From positions 186,001-250,000 of the forward strand of contig NZ_JANUFF010000002.1 in NCBI RefSeq assembly GCF_024806495.1: a DNA stretch of 64,000 nt, written 5' to 3'. Made by a program: the position numbers and the translations under genes. The stretch comes from Chryseobacterium sp. JUb7 (GTDB taxonomy: Bacteria > Bacteroidota > Bacteroidia > Flavobacteriales > Weeksellaceae). The notes under the pieces are model-generated. The model had not been told where the DNA came from. It did no database searches and saw nothing but the letters and a program-made list of their open reading frames with translations. Positions 1 to 8,788 of the stretch are shown piece by piece; position 1 is the stretch's first letter, and each line of letters begins with the position of its first letter.

Positions 1-2
1 AC

Positions 3-335
3 AAAAAAATCATAGGTTGCTATAAAGGCTCCGAACAAAACCAACAGATTGACGGGCTTTCCAAATACTGGGTTTCGTGCCGGTTAGAAAAAGGAAAAAG
101 CATTTTGATGTTTGTTGCTATCGATAAAGATGGCAGCGTACGCCAGGAAACTGAAAATGGCCAATGGTGGACGAAAGATGGCAAATACTATGAACTTCAC
201 AATTATGATAACGTTACAGATGTATACAATTATGAAGTTTTAGGCAGTGGTGATGTCAAGTTTCAGTCGATAGAATTATTAGGTAAAAAAGACAATACCT
301 ACACCTTTATTGATACTAAAATAGAAGAAGATTAA
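3..335 (+). CDS. C-terminal end of an unknown protein, cut by the window start
   Basis: The frame is open from the first bases of the window to a TAA at 335, so the real start lies outside. About 110 residues are visible, rich in Tyr, Trp, Asp and Lys with alternating polar and hydrophobic residues, suggesting a beta-rich, possibly lipocalin-like fold, but no family motif is recognised. Internal TTG/ATG codons at 105-110 could be mistaken for a start; the upstream codons continue in the same protein-like style, so I treat them as coding. tpiA begins 15 bases downstream, so the two may share a transcript. Confidence 0.6.
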   Translation, partial: KKIIGCYKGSEQNQQIDGLSKYWVSCRLEKGKSILMFVAIDKDGSVRQETENGQWWTKDGKYYELHNYDNVTDVYNYEVLGSGDVKFQSIELLGKKDNTYTFIDTKIEED

Positions 336-350
336 ATAAATCAAAAAATT

Positions 351-1109
351 ATGAGAAGAAAAATCGTTGCAGGAAACTGGAAAATGAACAAAAATGTAAT
401 TGATGCTCAACAATTGATGATTCAGTTACTAAGCTATAAAAACAATAATGCAACCAACTGTGAGGTTTGGATCGCTCCCCCATCTTTATATCTGATGATG
501 GCTAAAGACATCTTCGAAAAAGACGAAATCGGAGTATTTTCACAGGATATGAGCGAACACGAAAGCGGAGCTTATACTGGTGAACTTTCTGCAGATATGC
601 TGGAATCTATTGACGCAACAGGATCTCTTATCGGACATTCTGAAAGAAGACAATATCACGGTGAAACAGATTCTCACTGCAACAGAAAAGTAAAACTGGC
701 TTTAGATAAAGGATTGATCCCTGTTTACTGTAATGGTGAAACATTGGAACAGAGAAAAGCAGGACAGCATTTTGATGTAGTGAAAAATCAGACTGAAGTT
801 GCTCTTTTCACGCTTTCTGCAGAAGAAATCAAAAAAGTAGTTATCGCTTATGAACCTGTTTGGGCTATCGGAACCGGAGAAACGGCCACTCCTGAGCAGG
901 CTCAGGAAATCCACGCTCATATCAGAAGCATTATTGCTGCAAAATACGGACAGGAAGTTGCTGATGAGGTTTCTATCCTTTACGGAGGTTCTGTAAAACC
1001 GGACAATGCAAAAGAAATTTTCTCTCAGCCTGACATCGACGGAGGTCTGATTGGCGGAGCTGCTTTGAAACTTGAAGATTTCTCTAAAATTATTGAAGGT
1101 TTTAACTAA
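351..1109 (+). CDS. tpiA: Triosephosphate isomerase
   Basis: Cytosolic glycolytic enzyme interconverting dihydroxyacetone phosphate and glyceraldehyde 3-phosphate. The 252-residue length is normal for the family. All active-site landmarks are visible: Asn9 and Lys11 in GNWKMNK, the electrophilic His96 in GHSERR, the catalytic base Glu168 in AYEPVWAIGTG (start of the flexible loop), and the phosphate-binding YGGSV and GGLIGG segments near the C-terminus. The conserved C-x-GE segment reads CNGE. The start ATG gives the standard N-terminus. A strong terminator follows. Confidence 0.98.
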   Translation: MRRKIVAGNWKMNKNVIDAQQLMIQLLSYKNNNATNCEVWIAPPSLYLMMAKDIFEKDEIGVFSQDMSEHESGAYTGELSADMLESIDATGSLIGHSERRQYHGETDSHCNRKVKLALDKGLIPVYCNGETLEQRKAGQHFDVVKNQTEVALFTLSAEEIKKVVIAYEPVWAIGTGETATPEQAQEIHAHIRSIIAAKYGQEVADEVSILYGGSVKPDNAKEIFSQPDIDGGLIGGAALKLEDFSKIIEGFN

Positions 1110-1131
1110 AAAGAATTTTCTTAAACAATAT

Positions 1132-1160
1132 ATAACGTGCTCACAGGCACGTTATTTTTT
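1132..1160 (+). terminator. Intrinsic terminator after tpiA
   Basis: Nine-base arms ATAACGTGC (1132-1140) and GCACGTTAT (1147-1155) with a six-base loop, followed by a run of T. Confidence 0.85.
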
Positions 1161-1189
1161 TATATTTACAAAAACTAATTTCTATTGAA

Positions 1190-1774
1190 ATGAAAAAACT
1201 AATCATCTCATTTTGTTTTTTATTGTTTACAGTAGGTTTTGCGCAAAATTCTAATTTTAAACAAGACTACAATTCTCTGATAACCTATCTTGAAAAAGAA
1301 AACTGGACAGAATCTGAGCAGCTCTCTCAAAAGCTTTTACAATTGGCTGAAGCAGCTCCCAATATGCAAAATGAAAAGATGGTCTTAAGATATATGTACT
1401 TATATTCAAACGTAGGACTATTGAACGAAAATAAGATCTCAAAAGAGGAAGCTTTAAAGAAAGTTCAGTTTTTACAGGGAAAAGAAATGATAATGCCATC
1501 CCACCCGTTTAAACAAAACTGTTATAATAATTGCACCAGCCTTAAAGATGATGATAAAAACACCTTTTTCACAGGAGTTAACAATAAAAAAATTACTCAA
1601 ATTTTAAGTTTTGAGTATGTCCATATCCCTAATGGTATAAAAGAAAGCGCAGAGGAACTGGAAGGGAAAATCATCCGCCTGAAAGGAATACTAAAGGAAA
1701 TAACCGTTGAAGGAAATCTGCTTCCAAGATATAAACTGAGATTTTCAGAAGGTGAATATAAAGTTCGAAACTGA
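1190..1774 (+). CDS. Secreted protein of unknown function
   Basis: 194 residues starting with a clear signal peptide (Lys-Lys, hydrophobic core, FAQ cleavage site near residue 19), so it is exported to the periplasm or beyond. The mature part is mostly helical in character, with a Cys pair near the middle (HPFKQNCYNNC) and a more beta-like C-terminal third. No family is recognised; small secreted proteins of this type are frequent in Chryseobacterium genomes. It stands alone between two terminators and is convergent with the phytase-like gene. Confidence 0.75.
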   Translation: MKKLIISFCFLLFTVGFAQNSNFKQDYNSLITYLEKENWTESEQLSQKLLQLAEAAPNMQNEKMVLRYMYLYSNVGLLNENKISKEEALKKVQFLQGKEMIMPSHPFKQNCYNNCTSLKDDDKNTFFTGVNNKKITQILSFEYVHIPNGIKESAEELEGKIIRLKGILKEITVEGNLLPRYKLRFSEGEYKVRN

Positions 1775-1783
1775 AAATAAATA

Positions 1784-1814
1784 AAAACTACGGCATCGGA
1801 GATGCCGCAGTTTT
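1784..1814. terminator. Bidirectional terminator between convergent genes
   Basis: AAAACT..CGGCATC (from 1784) pairs with GATGCCG..AGTTTT (to 1814) around a GGA loop; A-rich on the left and T-rich on the right, so it can serve the plus-strand gene ending at 1774 and the minus-strand gene ending at 1829. Confidence 0.75.
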
Positions 1815-1828
1815 CGTTAAAAATCTAA

Positions 1829-3097
1829 TTATTGAATATCGACTATGTACATAGTACCTTTATCCTGTTTTCCGGTTTTAGGAAGAATTTTTGTCTTCGG
1901 GTTTCCGTTTCCGTCGTCAGCCACTCCAAAATCATCATCATTGAAAACCGCAAGTTTATTATTTCCTAAATAAACGATCCCTTCAAATTTATCATGCTCA
2001 TACCCTAGTTTTGCCACCAGATCAACTGCCAAAGTTTTTGTAACAGCTTTGTATCCTGCCGCAGTAATTTCGTTCCATGTAGACTGCTCAAGAGTTTTCC
2101 CGTTGATTTTCAATCCGTCAACAGCTGACAGATCCGTCCCGGAAACATCAGAAGCTCCGGAAAGACTGATTCTGTAGACTTTTTTAAGTCCGCCAAGAGA
2201 ACCGAAGTTCCCATCTCTTTCGATCACTAAAAATTCGGTATTGCTGATAGGTGTTATATCACAAACAGAATCCGAAGCTCCTCCATCCTGTTTATATAAA
2301 TATTGTTTTGTTTGTCCTGTTGCCAGATCAAAAGTTACAATTCTCGTTAATGTTGTATTGGTAGCCAAGGCTTTTGTAGGAACATACATCGTAGACTGCA
2401 TCGTCCCCACGAGCATTTTCCCGTCCGGGGTCATACACATTCCTTCCATTCCCCTATTGGGTCTTCTCTTTGCAAAAACAGCAGGCAGTTTTCTGGTTCC
2501 CGTATTTACTCCAATCGGGCTTATTCTTTCCAATTCAACACCTTCGGCATTATAATGTACGATATGAGGTCCATATTCATCAGAAACCCAAAAAGTTCCG
2601 TCTGCCGCAGCAACAATACTTTCGCTGTCGAGTCCGTAATTATCCGTTCCTAAAACACTTCCGTCAGCTGCATATGCAGTTTCACCCGTACTTCCCATCC
2701 CTACAGGGTTTGGAAGGCCTGTGATCGGCTGACCTGAAGGGTTTTTAAGTTTAATATATTTAATCACTTCAATATTCCCTTCGGCATTTATTTTAAAATG
2801 CATAATAGTCGGGGTAAAACTCGGAACAAGGATTTTTATTCCATTCTGATACGCAACATTGGGACCGCGGTCTGTAATCACATAAAATTCACCTTTTTGA
2901 GTGGGATGAGCCGTTGCTCCGGACCCGAAGCCTCCGTTAATAACATTTACTCCGTTCAAAGTCATTAAAGTAGAAAAAGGAAATTCCTGGGGAAGCTTGG
3001 AATAATTAATATCCTGGTTATTTACGTTATCATCATTATTACAAGCAGTCAAAGCTATGAAAGCAAGTATAGGTAATAAGATTTTTTTCATATTCAC
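1829..3097 (-). CDS. Esterase-like-activity-of-phytase family lipoprotein
   Basis: 422 residues with a lipoprotein signal peptide: hydrophobic core then LTAC at about residue 19, followed by an Asn/Asp-rich linker. The mature part matches the 'esterase-like activity of phytase' family (PF13449): a beta-propeller-like protein with segments such as ITDRGPN, a GxxSESIVA-type segment and a FEGIVYL segment late in the protein. Substrate is unknown; family members are predicted extracytoplasmic phosphatases or esterases. ATG at 3097 was used; a second in-frame ATG two codons later is equally possible. It is expected to be surface- or periplasm-anchored. Confidence 0.85.
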   Translation of the reverse strand: MNMKKILLPILAFIALTACNNDDNVNNQDINYSKLPQEFPFSTLMTLNGVNVINGGFGSGATAHPTQKGEFYVITDRGPNVAYQNGIKILVPSFTPTIMHFKINAEGNIEVIKYIKLKNPSGQPITGLPNPVGMGSTGETAYAADGSVLGTDNYGLDSESIVAAADGTFWVSDEYGPHIVHYNAEGVELERISPIGVNTGTRKLPAVFAKRRPNRGMEGMCMTPDGKMLVGTMQSTMYVPTKALATNTTLTRIVTFDLATGQTKQYLYKQDGGASDSVCDITPISNTEFLVIERDGNFGSLGGLKKVYRISLSGASDVSGTDLSAVDGLKINGKTLEQSTWNEITAAGYKAVTKTLAVDLVAKLGYEHDKFEGIVYLGNNKLAVFNDDDFGVADDGNGNPKTKILPKTGKQDKGTMYIVDIQ

Positions 3098-3290
3098 TTT
3101 TATGGCTGCGAAAGTAAATATTGAATGTAAACTGATCTTGAATAGAATATTAATTTTAAAACAAATAGAGAAAAGCCAGAAATACAGAAACCTGAAGTTT
3201 TTAGATCATTGAGAATAAATTATCTGCCTATGTCGAAATAACCAATCGTTTAATAATAGTATTTTCAAAGATCAATTTACTTTTTCTACA

Positions 3291-3317
3291 CAAAAAACGC
3301 GCCAAAATTGACGCGTT
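3291..3317 (-). terminator. Terminator downstream of clpP
   Basis: AACGCG (3296-3301) and CGCGTT (3312-3317) form the stem; on the minus strand the stem is followed by a T run (A run at 3292-3297 on the plus strand). Confidence 0.7.
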
Positions 3318-3341
3318 CTGTTTTATCTTTTAAATAGACAA

Positions 3342-4031
3342 TTATTTTTTGTCTTTGTTCGCTCTCTGTAAAACTTCATCTACCATTCCGAAATCCTTAG
3401 CTTCCGTCGAAGTCATCCAATAATCTCTGTCAGACGCTTTCTCTACCCATTCGTATGTTTGTCCTGAATGTTCAGAAATAATGTCATACAATTCTTTTTT
3501 AAGCTTCAGCATCTCTCTCAGGTTGATCTCCATATCTGAAGCTACCCCCTGCGCACCTCCTGAAGGCTGGTGAATCATTACTCTGGAGTGCTTAAGTGCA
3601 GAACGTTTTCCTTTTTCACCTGCTACAAGCAATACAGCTCCCATAGAAGCAGCAATACCAGTACAGATTGTTGCTACATCCGGCTTAATGATCTGCATCG
3701 TGTCATAGATTCCTAAACCTGCATAAACACTTCCACCCGGAGAGTTGATATAAATCTGAATGTCTTTTGAAGGATCAGCACTTTCCAGAAATAAAAGCTG
3801 AGCCGTTACAATATTAGCCACCTGATCATCAATTCCCGTTCCCAGGAAAATGATTCTATCCATCATCAGACGGGAGAAAACGTCCATCTGAGCAACGTTT
3901 AATCTTCTTTCTTCCATGATGTACGGTGTAAGATTTGTTGGACCATACATTCCCATATACTGATCGGTCGCCAAACCGCTATTTCCTAAATGCTTTACAG
4001 AGAAATCTCTGAATTCTTTTTTAATGTCCAT
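3342..4031 (-). CDS. clpP: ATP-dependent Clp protease proteolytic subunit ClpP
   Basis: Serine protease subunit that forms the barrel-shaped chamber degrading proteins unfolded by ClpX or ClpA/C. The triad is visible with the usual spacing: Ser129 in GIAASMGA, His154 in MIHQPSGG and Asp203 in DRDYW (25 and 49 residues apart, as in E. coli ClpP). Length 229 is normal for flavobacteria, with a longer N-terminus than in E. coli. It lies 54 bases after dnaG on the same strand and may be partly cotranscribed with it; no clpX is adjacent in the window. Confidence 0.97.
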   Translation of the reverse strand: MDIKKEFRDFSVKHLGNSGLATDQYMGMYGPTNLTPYIMEERRLNVAQMDVFSRLMMDRIIFLGTGIDDQVANIVTAQLLFLESADPSKDIQIYINSPGGSVYAGLGIYDTMQIIKPDVATICTGIAASMGAVLLVAGEKGKRSALKHSRVMIHQPSGGAQGVASDMEINLREMLKLKKELYDIISEHSGQTYEWVEKASDRDYWMTSTEAKDFGMVDEVLQRANKDKK

Positions 4032-4085
4032 ATTTCTATTGTGTATTATTTAATTTTTACAAAGTTTAAATTACAACTTTTATTC

Positions 4086-6068
4086 CTAAAATTTTATAGG
4101 ACTTTTTGTCACAGGTGACCAGCCTAATTTTTCGATCAGCTGTATAGAAAACTGATTAAGCATCATGATTTTCTTAATTGATTCAAAATATTTTTCAGTA
4201 TTGGTGTCACGGTATTCTTCAAGCTCCGCCGTTACCTTTTTAATCATAAAATGAATATAGTAATATTTGTGTATCAATATATTAGACTCTACTTCTTCAT
4301 CAATATGATCTCCAAGAATAGGCGGATAAATATTTCGGGTAGACCAGTTGCTCAGCTCATCAGGAATCATGAGTGCATCAGCCACTTTTGAAGTAATATC
4401 CTGATCCATTAAAGTAATGAAAAAATTTCCGGCACGCAGCTCATCATGTTCTATGCCTTCTTTAATATCCTGAATGATTTTTTTGTTCGTTTCTATCTGG
4501 AATTCATACTGTTCATCTTCAAAATGATGCAGAATTTCCTCAATAACAGTAATTTCATAGGCTTCATTCTTCTCATTTTTTCTTTGCAGAACCATGTCAC
4601 CGAACATCAGCATTGTATCGATCAGTTTATTTTCCTGATGAAGAATATTAAACTGTACAGAATCTATTTCAAGCTCCGGCTGTTTCGGAACAACTTCTAA
4701 TTTGGCAGGTTTATTATTTTCTTTTTGCTGCTGGATATGCTGATTTTGATTTTGGGTAATCTGTTTCTGAACATCAAGCTCATTAAACAGACTCTGCTCA
4801 GACAGCCCGAATTTATTCGAAACTTCTTTTAAATAAACCTCCCTTTTCAGAGCATTCTGTACAAAACCGACAGATTTTACGATATCCCTTATCGCTTCAG
4901 CCTTTTTTATAGGATCGTTTCCAACCTCTTTAAGAAGAATTTCAGCTTTAAAATCAATAAAATCCATCGCTTCATTTTCGATGAATTTTTCCACATAATC
5001 CTGCGGATGTTTTCTGGCAAAAGAATCCGGGTCATCACCATCGGGAAATAGCATGACACGAATGTTCATTCCTTCCGTCAATAACATATCGATACTTCGG
5101 AAACTGGCTTTAATACCGGCATTATCACCATCAAAAAGGATGGTAACGTTTTCGGTAAGCCTTTTGATAAGCTTAATCTGCTCCGTCGTTAAGGAAGTCC
5201 CCGAACTCGCCACTACATTTTCGATTCCTGACATATGAAGTGAGATCACATCCATATAGCCCTCTACCAAAAGACAGATATTTTTTCTCGAAATCGCCTG
5301 CTTGCTTTGGTTTAACCCATAAAGAACATTCGACTTGTGATAAATTTCAGTCTCAGGGGAATTCAGGTATTTTGCAGTCTTAACATTATTCCTTAAAATT
5401 CTTGCTCCAAACCCCAATACCCTTCCCGAAAAACTGTGAATCGGAAAAATTACCCTTTCCCGAAAACGGTCGATTCCGTTCGGAGCATTTTCAGGAAAAA
5501 TAGAAAGTCCGGATTTTTCCAAAATTTCTTTTGAATATCCTTTATCTATAGCAAACTCTGTAAAAGCATTTTTCTTTTCAGGAGAATAACCTAGCTGAAA
5601 CTTTTTGATGATGTCATCCCGAAGTTCACGTTCTTTAAAATAAGACAAACCAATAGATTTCCCCTCTTCCGCTTCCCAAAGAAAATTCTGAAAATAATCA
5701 TTCGCTACTTCATGAATTTTATACAGCAATTCTTTTTCAGACTGCGCATTTTTTGCTTCTTCTGAAAACTCACGCTGATCTTCCTCAATTTCAATTCCGT
5801 ATTTTTTGGCAGCATGGCGAAGTGCTTCCGGATACGTAAAGTTTTCGATTTCCATTAAAAAAGAAATGGCAGTCCCACCCTTTCCGGTTGAAAAATCTTT
5901 CCAGATCTGCTTACTTGGTGACACGATAAAACTTGGAGATTTTTCATCGTGAAACGGGCTCAGCCCTTTATAATTCGACCCTGCTCTCTTCAGCTGCACA
6001 TATTCTCCGACAATCTCTTCTACGCGGATTGTTGAGAATATCTTATCAATGGTCTGTTTGGAAATCAT
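4086..6068 (-). CDS. dnaG: DNA primase DnaG
   Basis: Synthesises RNA primers at the replication fork. 660 residues: N-terminal CHC2-like domain (about 1-100), Toprim catalytic core with LLVEGYMDV and TILFDGDNAG (about 260-345), then a C-terminal helicase-interaction region. Three of the four usual zinc ligands are replaced: in LSPFH the first Cys is Ser37, and in WKDFSTG the two Cys are Asp58 and Thr61; only His40 remains. The rest of the domain is well conserved, so the fold is probably kept without zinc. Start ATG gives the usual MISKxTID-type N-terminus. Upstream of clpP. Confidence 0.95.
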   Translation of the reverse strand: MISKQTIDKIFSTIRVEEIVGEYVQLKRAGSNYKGLSPFHDEKSPSFIVSPSKQIWKDFSTGKGGTAISFLMEIENFTYPEALRHAAKKYGIEIEEDQREFSEEAKNAQSEKELLYKIHEVANDYFQNFLWEAEEGKSIGLSYFKERELRDDIIKKFQLGYSPEKKNAFTEFAIDKGYSKEILEKSGLSIFPENAPNGIDRFRERVIFPIHSFSGRVLGFGARILRNNVKTAKYLNSPETEIYHKSNVLYGLNQSKQAISRKNICLLVEGYMDVISLHMSGIENVVASSGTSLTTEQIKLIKRLTENVTILFDGDNAGIKASFRSIDMLLTEGMNIRVMLFPDGDDPDSFARKHPQDYVEKFIENEAMDFIDFKAEILLKEVGNDPIKKAEAIRDIVKSVGFVQNALKREVYLKEVSNKFGLSEQSLFNELDVQKQITQNQNQHIQQQKENNKPAKLEVVPKQPELEIDSVQFNILHQENKLIDTMLMFGDMVLQRKNEKNEAYEITVIEEILHHFEDEQYEFQIETNKKIIQDIKEGIEHDELRAGNFFITLMDQDITSKVADALMIPDELSNWSTRNIYPPILGDHIDEEVESNILIHKYYYIHFMIKKVTAELEEYRDTNTEKYFESIKKIMMLNQFSIQLIEKLGWSPVTKSPIKF

Positions 6069-6392
6069 GCTGTAAAAATAAGAAAATAAGTCTTTTTTAT
6101 TCCTAAAATAAACTCCTAAAATATCCTATGGTTTATAAAATAATTATTTATCTGGTTCAGTTAAATTATCTATCCCGATGTATCATGAAATCAATAAAAA
6201 TGATAATACAATAGAAGTCAGCTATTTATATATAATAAACGAAACCAATGTCAACTTGTTTGATTTTTTAGTATAAAATTTAAATATATCTTCACTATAA
6301 AATAACAATAAACAGTTATGACTACTTATTAACCAATAAAAACAAACATTAAATAAAAATACAAAAACTTATTAAATAAAAAAAATAAAAAG
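6069..6392. other. 324-base AT-rich intergenic region between divergent dnaG and the protease gene
   Basis: Extremely AT-rich, with A runs close to the protease start. It must hold promoters for both genes, but I see no convincing TANNTTTG box with a spaced TTG. A 32-codon ATG frame from about 6180 has no protein-like features. Confidence 0.5.
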
Positions 6393-8153
6393 ATGAAAAA
6401 AACGGCAGTATTATTAAAAAAATGGGCATTAGCATTGACTTTGTTCGGTATCACGTACAGTATAAATGCCCAAGAGAAAACGCAGCATTCATTAAAAACA
6501 ATCAATGAATTCAGTAAAGAGCTACAATCACAACTGGATCATAAAATAGGAGAAAAAAGTAAAATAAAACTTTTTGTATCTGATAAGGAAGCATTTGATT
6601 CAAGTATTAATTACTTAAATACTGACACAAGCGGAAATATGCATATTGAAGGGGAAATACCAGAAAAAGTGTCAGGCAGCTTCAGTATAACCATCAATAA
6701 AGAGCAAATCGCAGGACATATTCTTTTTCCTCATGATAAAAAAGCATATTCTTATTTTTCTGACAACAAAGGAAATGCCTTCATTAAAGAAGTTGATATC
6801 AATAAAATCATCTGTATAGACCTTCCAAAACCTCAAACTTCTTTAATAGAAGAAAAATTACATCACACAGGAAAAGCTGCCGTAATCAACACCTCCAATC
6901 TGCAAAGCCTGTCCGGAGCTGCAGGATGTATTTTATTGGATTTTAACGGACATACTATTCCTGCGGGCAGCGGCTGGAATGGCGGAAATGCCTTTACTGC
7001 AGTCTCTTCCGGTATGGCAGATGATCAAATATTAGAAGCATGGGAAATCGCAGCAGAAGATTTCAGACCTTTTAATATCAATGTAACCACCAATGAAAAT
7101 GTTTTTAACAGCTATCCTGTAAACAAGAGAACAAGATGCATCATCACTCCCACAGATATTGCAGCCCCCGGAAATGCAGGTATCGCTCTCATCAACAGTT
7201 TTTCGGGAAACGATCTTCCATGTTGGGTTTTCACATCAACAGCCGGTACCTGTGGAAAAATTGTCGGAGAAATCGCTTCTCATGAATCCGGACATACATT
7301 AGGATTGCATCATGACGGAAAAAGCCAGGAAGTTTATTATACAGGTCACGGACAATGGGCCCCCATTATGGGAGCCGGGTATTATAAAATGGTAACCCAA
7401 TGGAGCAAAGCAGAATATTCTAACGGCACCAACCATGAAGACGATCTCAGCATCATCAGTAATGCCGTAGGCGGTTTAGGCTATAGAAATGATAATGCAG
7501 GAGACACTTTTGCCACTGCAACTCCATTAATCATCACCAACAGCCAGCTTCTTGAAACCCAAAACAATGGAGTTATAGAAAAAACCAATGATATCGACAT
7601 GTTTTATTTTGATATCCAGGGAGGAAATATTTCACTCACCGTAAAAGCAGCGCCGAGACACAGCAATCTTTTATTAAAAGTAACTTTATACAACAATCAA
7701 AATACAATATTAAACACCTTTATGGCATCAAGTACCGATCTCAGTCTCCCGATTACCATCCACAAATACCTGAGCTCCGGCAGATATTACCTTGCCGTTA
7801 CAGGTGTTGGAGAAGGTAGTCCAGACTCCGGATTTACCAGCTATGCATCACTTGGATATTATGACATTTCCGGAACAATCAATAATCCCAAATCAGGAAA
7901 AACTCCGGTACATGAAGAAATAAAAGTGTACCCCAATCCTGTCAAAGATGAACTTACGATACAATTAGGTTCAAGTAATGAGAAATACCAGATCAGTATT
8001 CTGAATTTTCAGGGACAAAAAGTATACACCTCAATTTCATCAGAAAAAAAAGTTGTCATCCCTTTTCATGATCAACACCAGGGAATATATCTCGTTATCT
8101 TAAAAAACATGCTCACCAATGAAGAAAAAACATTTAAAATACTTAAAAAATAA
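6393..8153 (+). CDS. Secreted zinc metalloprotease (metzincin) with type IX secretion tail
   Basis: 586 residues. A signal peptide (ending near NAQ, residue 26) and a propeptide-like region precede the catalytic domain. The zinc motif HESGHTLGLHHDG gives His297, Glu298, His301 and His307, the metzincin HExxHxxGxxH signature, and PIMGAGY downstream is a plausible Met-turn. A beta-sandwich region follows (about 370-500), then a linker and a type A T9SS C-terminal sorting domain starting at VYPNP and ending in a Lys-rich tail. Known sorting domains of this type direct export across the outer membrane and surface attachment or release. Probable role: extracellular protein degradation. Monocistronic, with its own terminator. 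Confidence 0.9.
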   Translation: MKKTAVLLKKWALALTLFGITYSINAQEKTQHSLKTINEFSKELQSQLDHKIGEKSKIKLFVSDKEAFDSSINYLNTDTSGNMHIEGEIPEKVSGSFSITINKEQIAGHILFPHDKKAYSYFSDNKGNAFIKEVDINKIICIDLPKPQTSLIEEKLHHTGKAAVINTSNLQSLSGAAGCILLDFNGHTIPAGSGWNGGNAFTAVSSGMADDQILEAWEIAAEDFRPFNINVTTNENVFNSYPVNKRTRCIITPTDIAAPGNAGIALINSFSGNDLPCWVFTSTAGTCGKIVGEIASHESGHTLGLHHDGKSQEVYYTGHGQWAPIMGAGYYKMVTQWSKAEYSNGTNHEDDLSIISNAVGGLGYRNDNAGDTFATATPLIITNSQLLETQNNGVIEKTNDIDMFYFDIQGGNISLTVKAAPRHSNLLLKVTLYNNQNTILNTFMASSTDLSLPITIHKYLSSGRYYLAVTGVGEGSPDSGFTSYASLGYYDISGTINNPKSGKTPVHEEIKVYPNPVKDELTIQLGSSNEKYQISILNFQGQKVYTSISSEKKVVIPFHDQHQGIYLVILKNMLTNEEKTFKILKK

Positions 8154-8164
8154 AATTAATCCCT

Positions 8165-8200
8165 AAGCTGTTTTCCAATCCTGAAGACAGCTTTTTTGTT
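8165..8200 (+). terminator. Terminator after the metalloprotease
   Basis: AAGCTGT (8165-8171) pairs with ACAGCTT (8187-8193), followed by T-rich sequence. Confidence 0.8.
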
Positions 8201-8312
8201 TAATCTTTTTTCTTCAAGACTATTTATCTTATTTTTGAACATAAAAAAAACAGGGTAAAATTATTTTTCAAATAAAAGTTATCCTTAAGAAACTTACTAA
8301 ACTGACTTGACA

Positions 8313-8720
8313 ATGGAGTTTACAATACATAAAATCGAAGACTGGCAGGAAATAGTTAACCAAATTATTCCTCAATTAAAACACAATATATTTCTTTTAA
8401 AAGGAAATCTGGGCGCCGGAAAAACAACTTTCACTCAGTTTCTGTTAAAAAATATCGGAAGCACGGACGAAGTAAACTCTCCAACCTACTCTATTGTTAA
8501 TGAATACAATACACCGAAAGGAAAAATATATCATTTTGATTTATACCGTTTAAAGAACATTGAAGAAGTCTACGATATCGGCATTGAAGAATATCTTGAC
8601 AACGCTTTCCTTTGCATCATTGAATGGCCCGAAGTGTATGAAGATGAACTGTACGGACTTAACTACCACACCATGAGCATCAACAATACCGGAGACAACA
8701 GAGAAATTTTATTCGACTAA
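8313..8720 (+). CDS. tsaE: tRNA threonylcarbamoyladenosine biosynthesis ATPase TsaE
   Basis: ATPase needed with TsaB, TsaC and TsaD to make the t6A37 modification on ANN-decoding tRNAs. 135 residues. P-loop GNLGAGKTT near residue 32, the family segment NSPTYSIVNEY, and the HFDLYR plus IEWPE motifs are all present. An in-frame TTG lies two codons upstream; the ATG at 8313 gives the normal N-terminus. The next gene is alanine dehydrogenase, 68 bases downstream. Confidence 0.95.
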   Translation: MEFTIHKIEDWQEIVNQIIPQLKHNIFLLKGNLGAGKTTFTQFLLKNIGSTDEVNSPTYSIVNEYNTPKGKIYHFDLYRLKNIEEVYDIGIEEYLDNAFLCIIEWPEVYEDELYGLNYHTMSINNTGDNREILFD

Positions 8721-8788
8721 ATATTATGTATCTTTGCTAATGAATTCAATTGTAAAATAATTATCTGTAAGACATAATTTAATTAAGG

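Noticed and set aside
6180..6278. 32-codon ATG frame upstream of the metalloprotease gene
   Set aside because: No leader motif, hydrophobic segment or terminator; AT-rich DNA gives such frames by chance.
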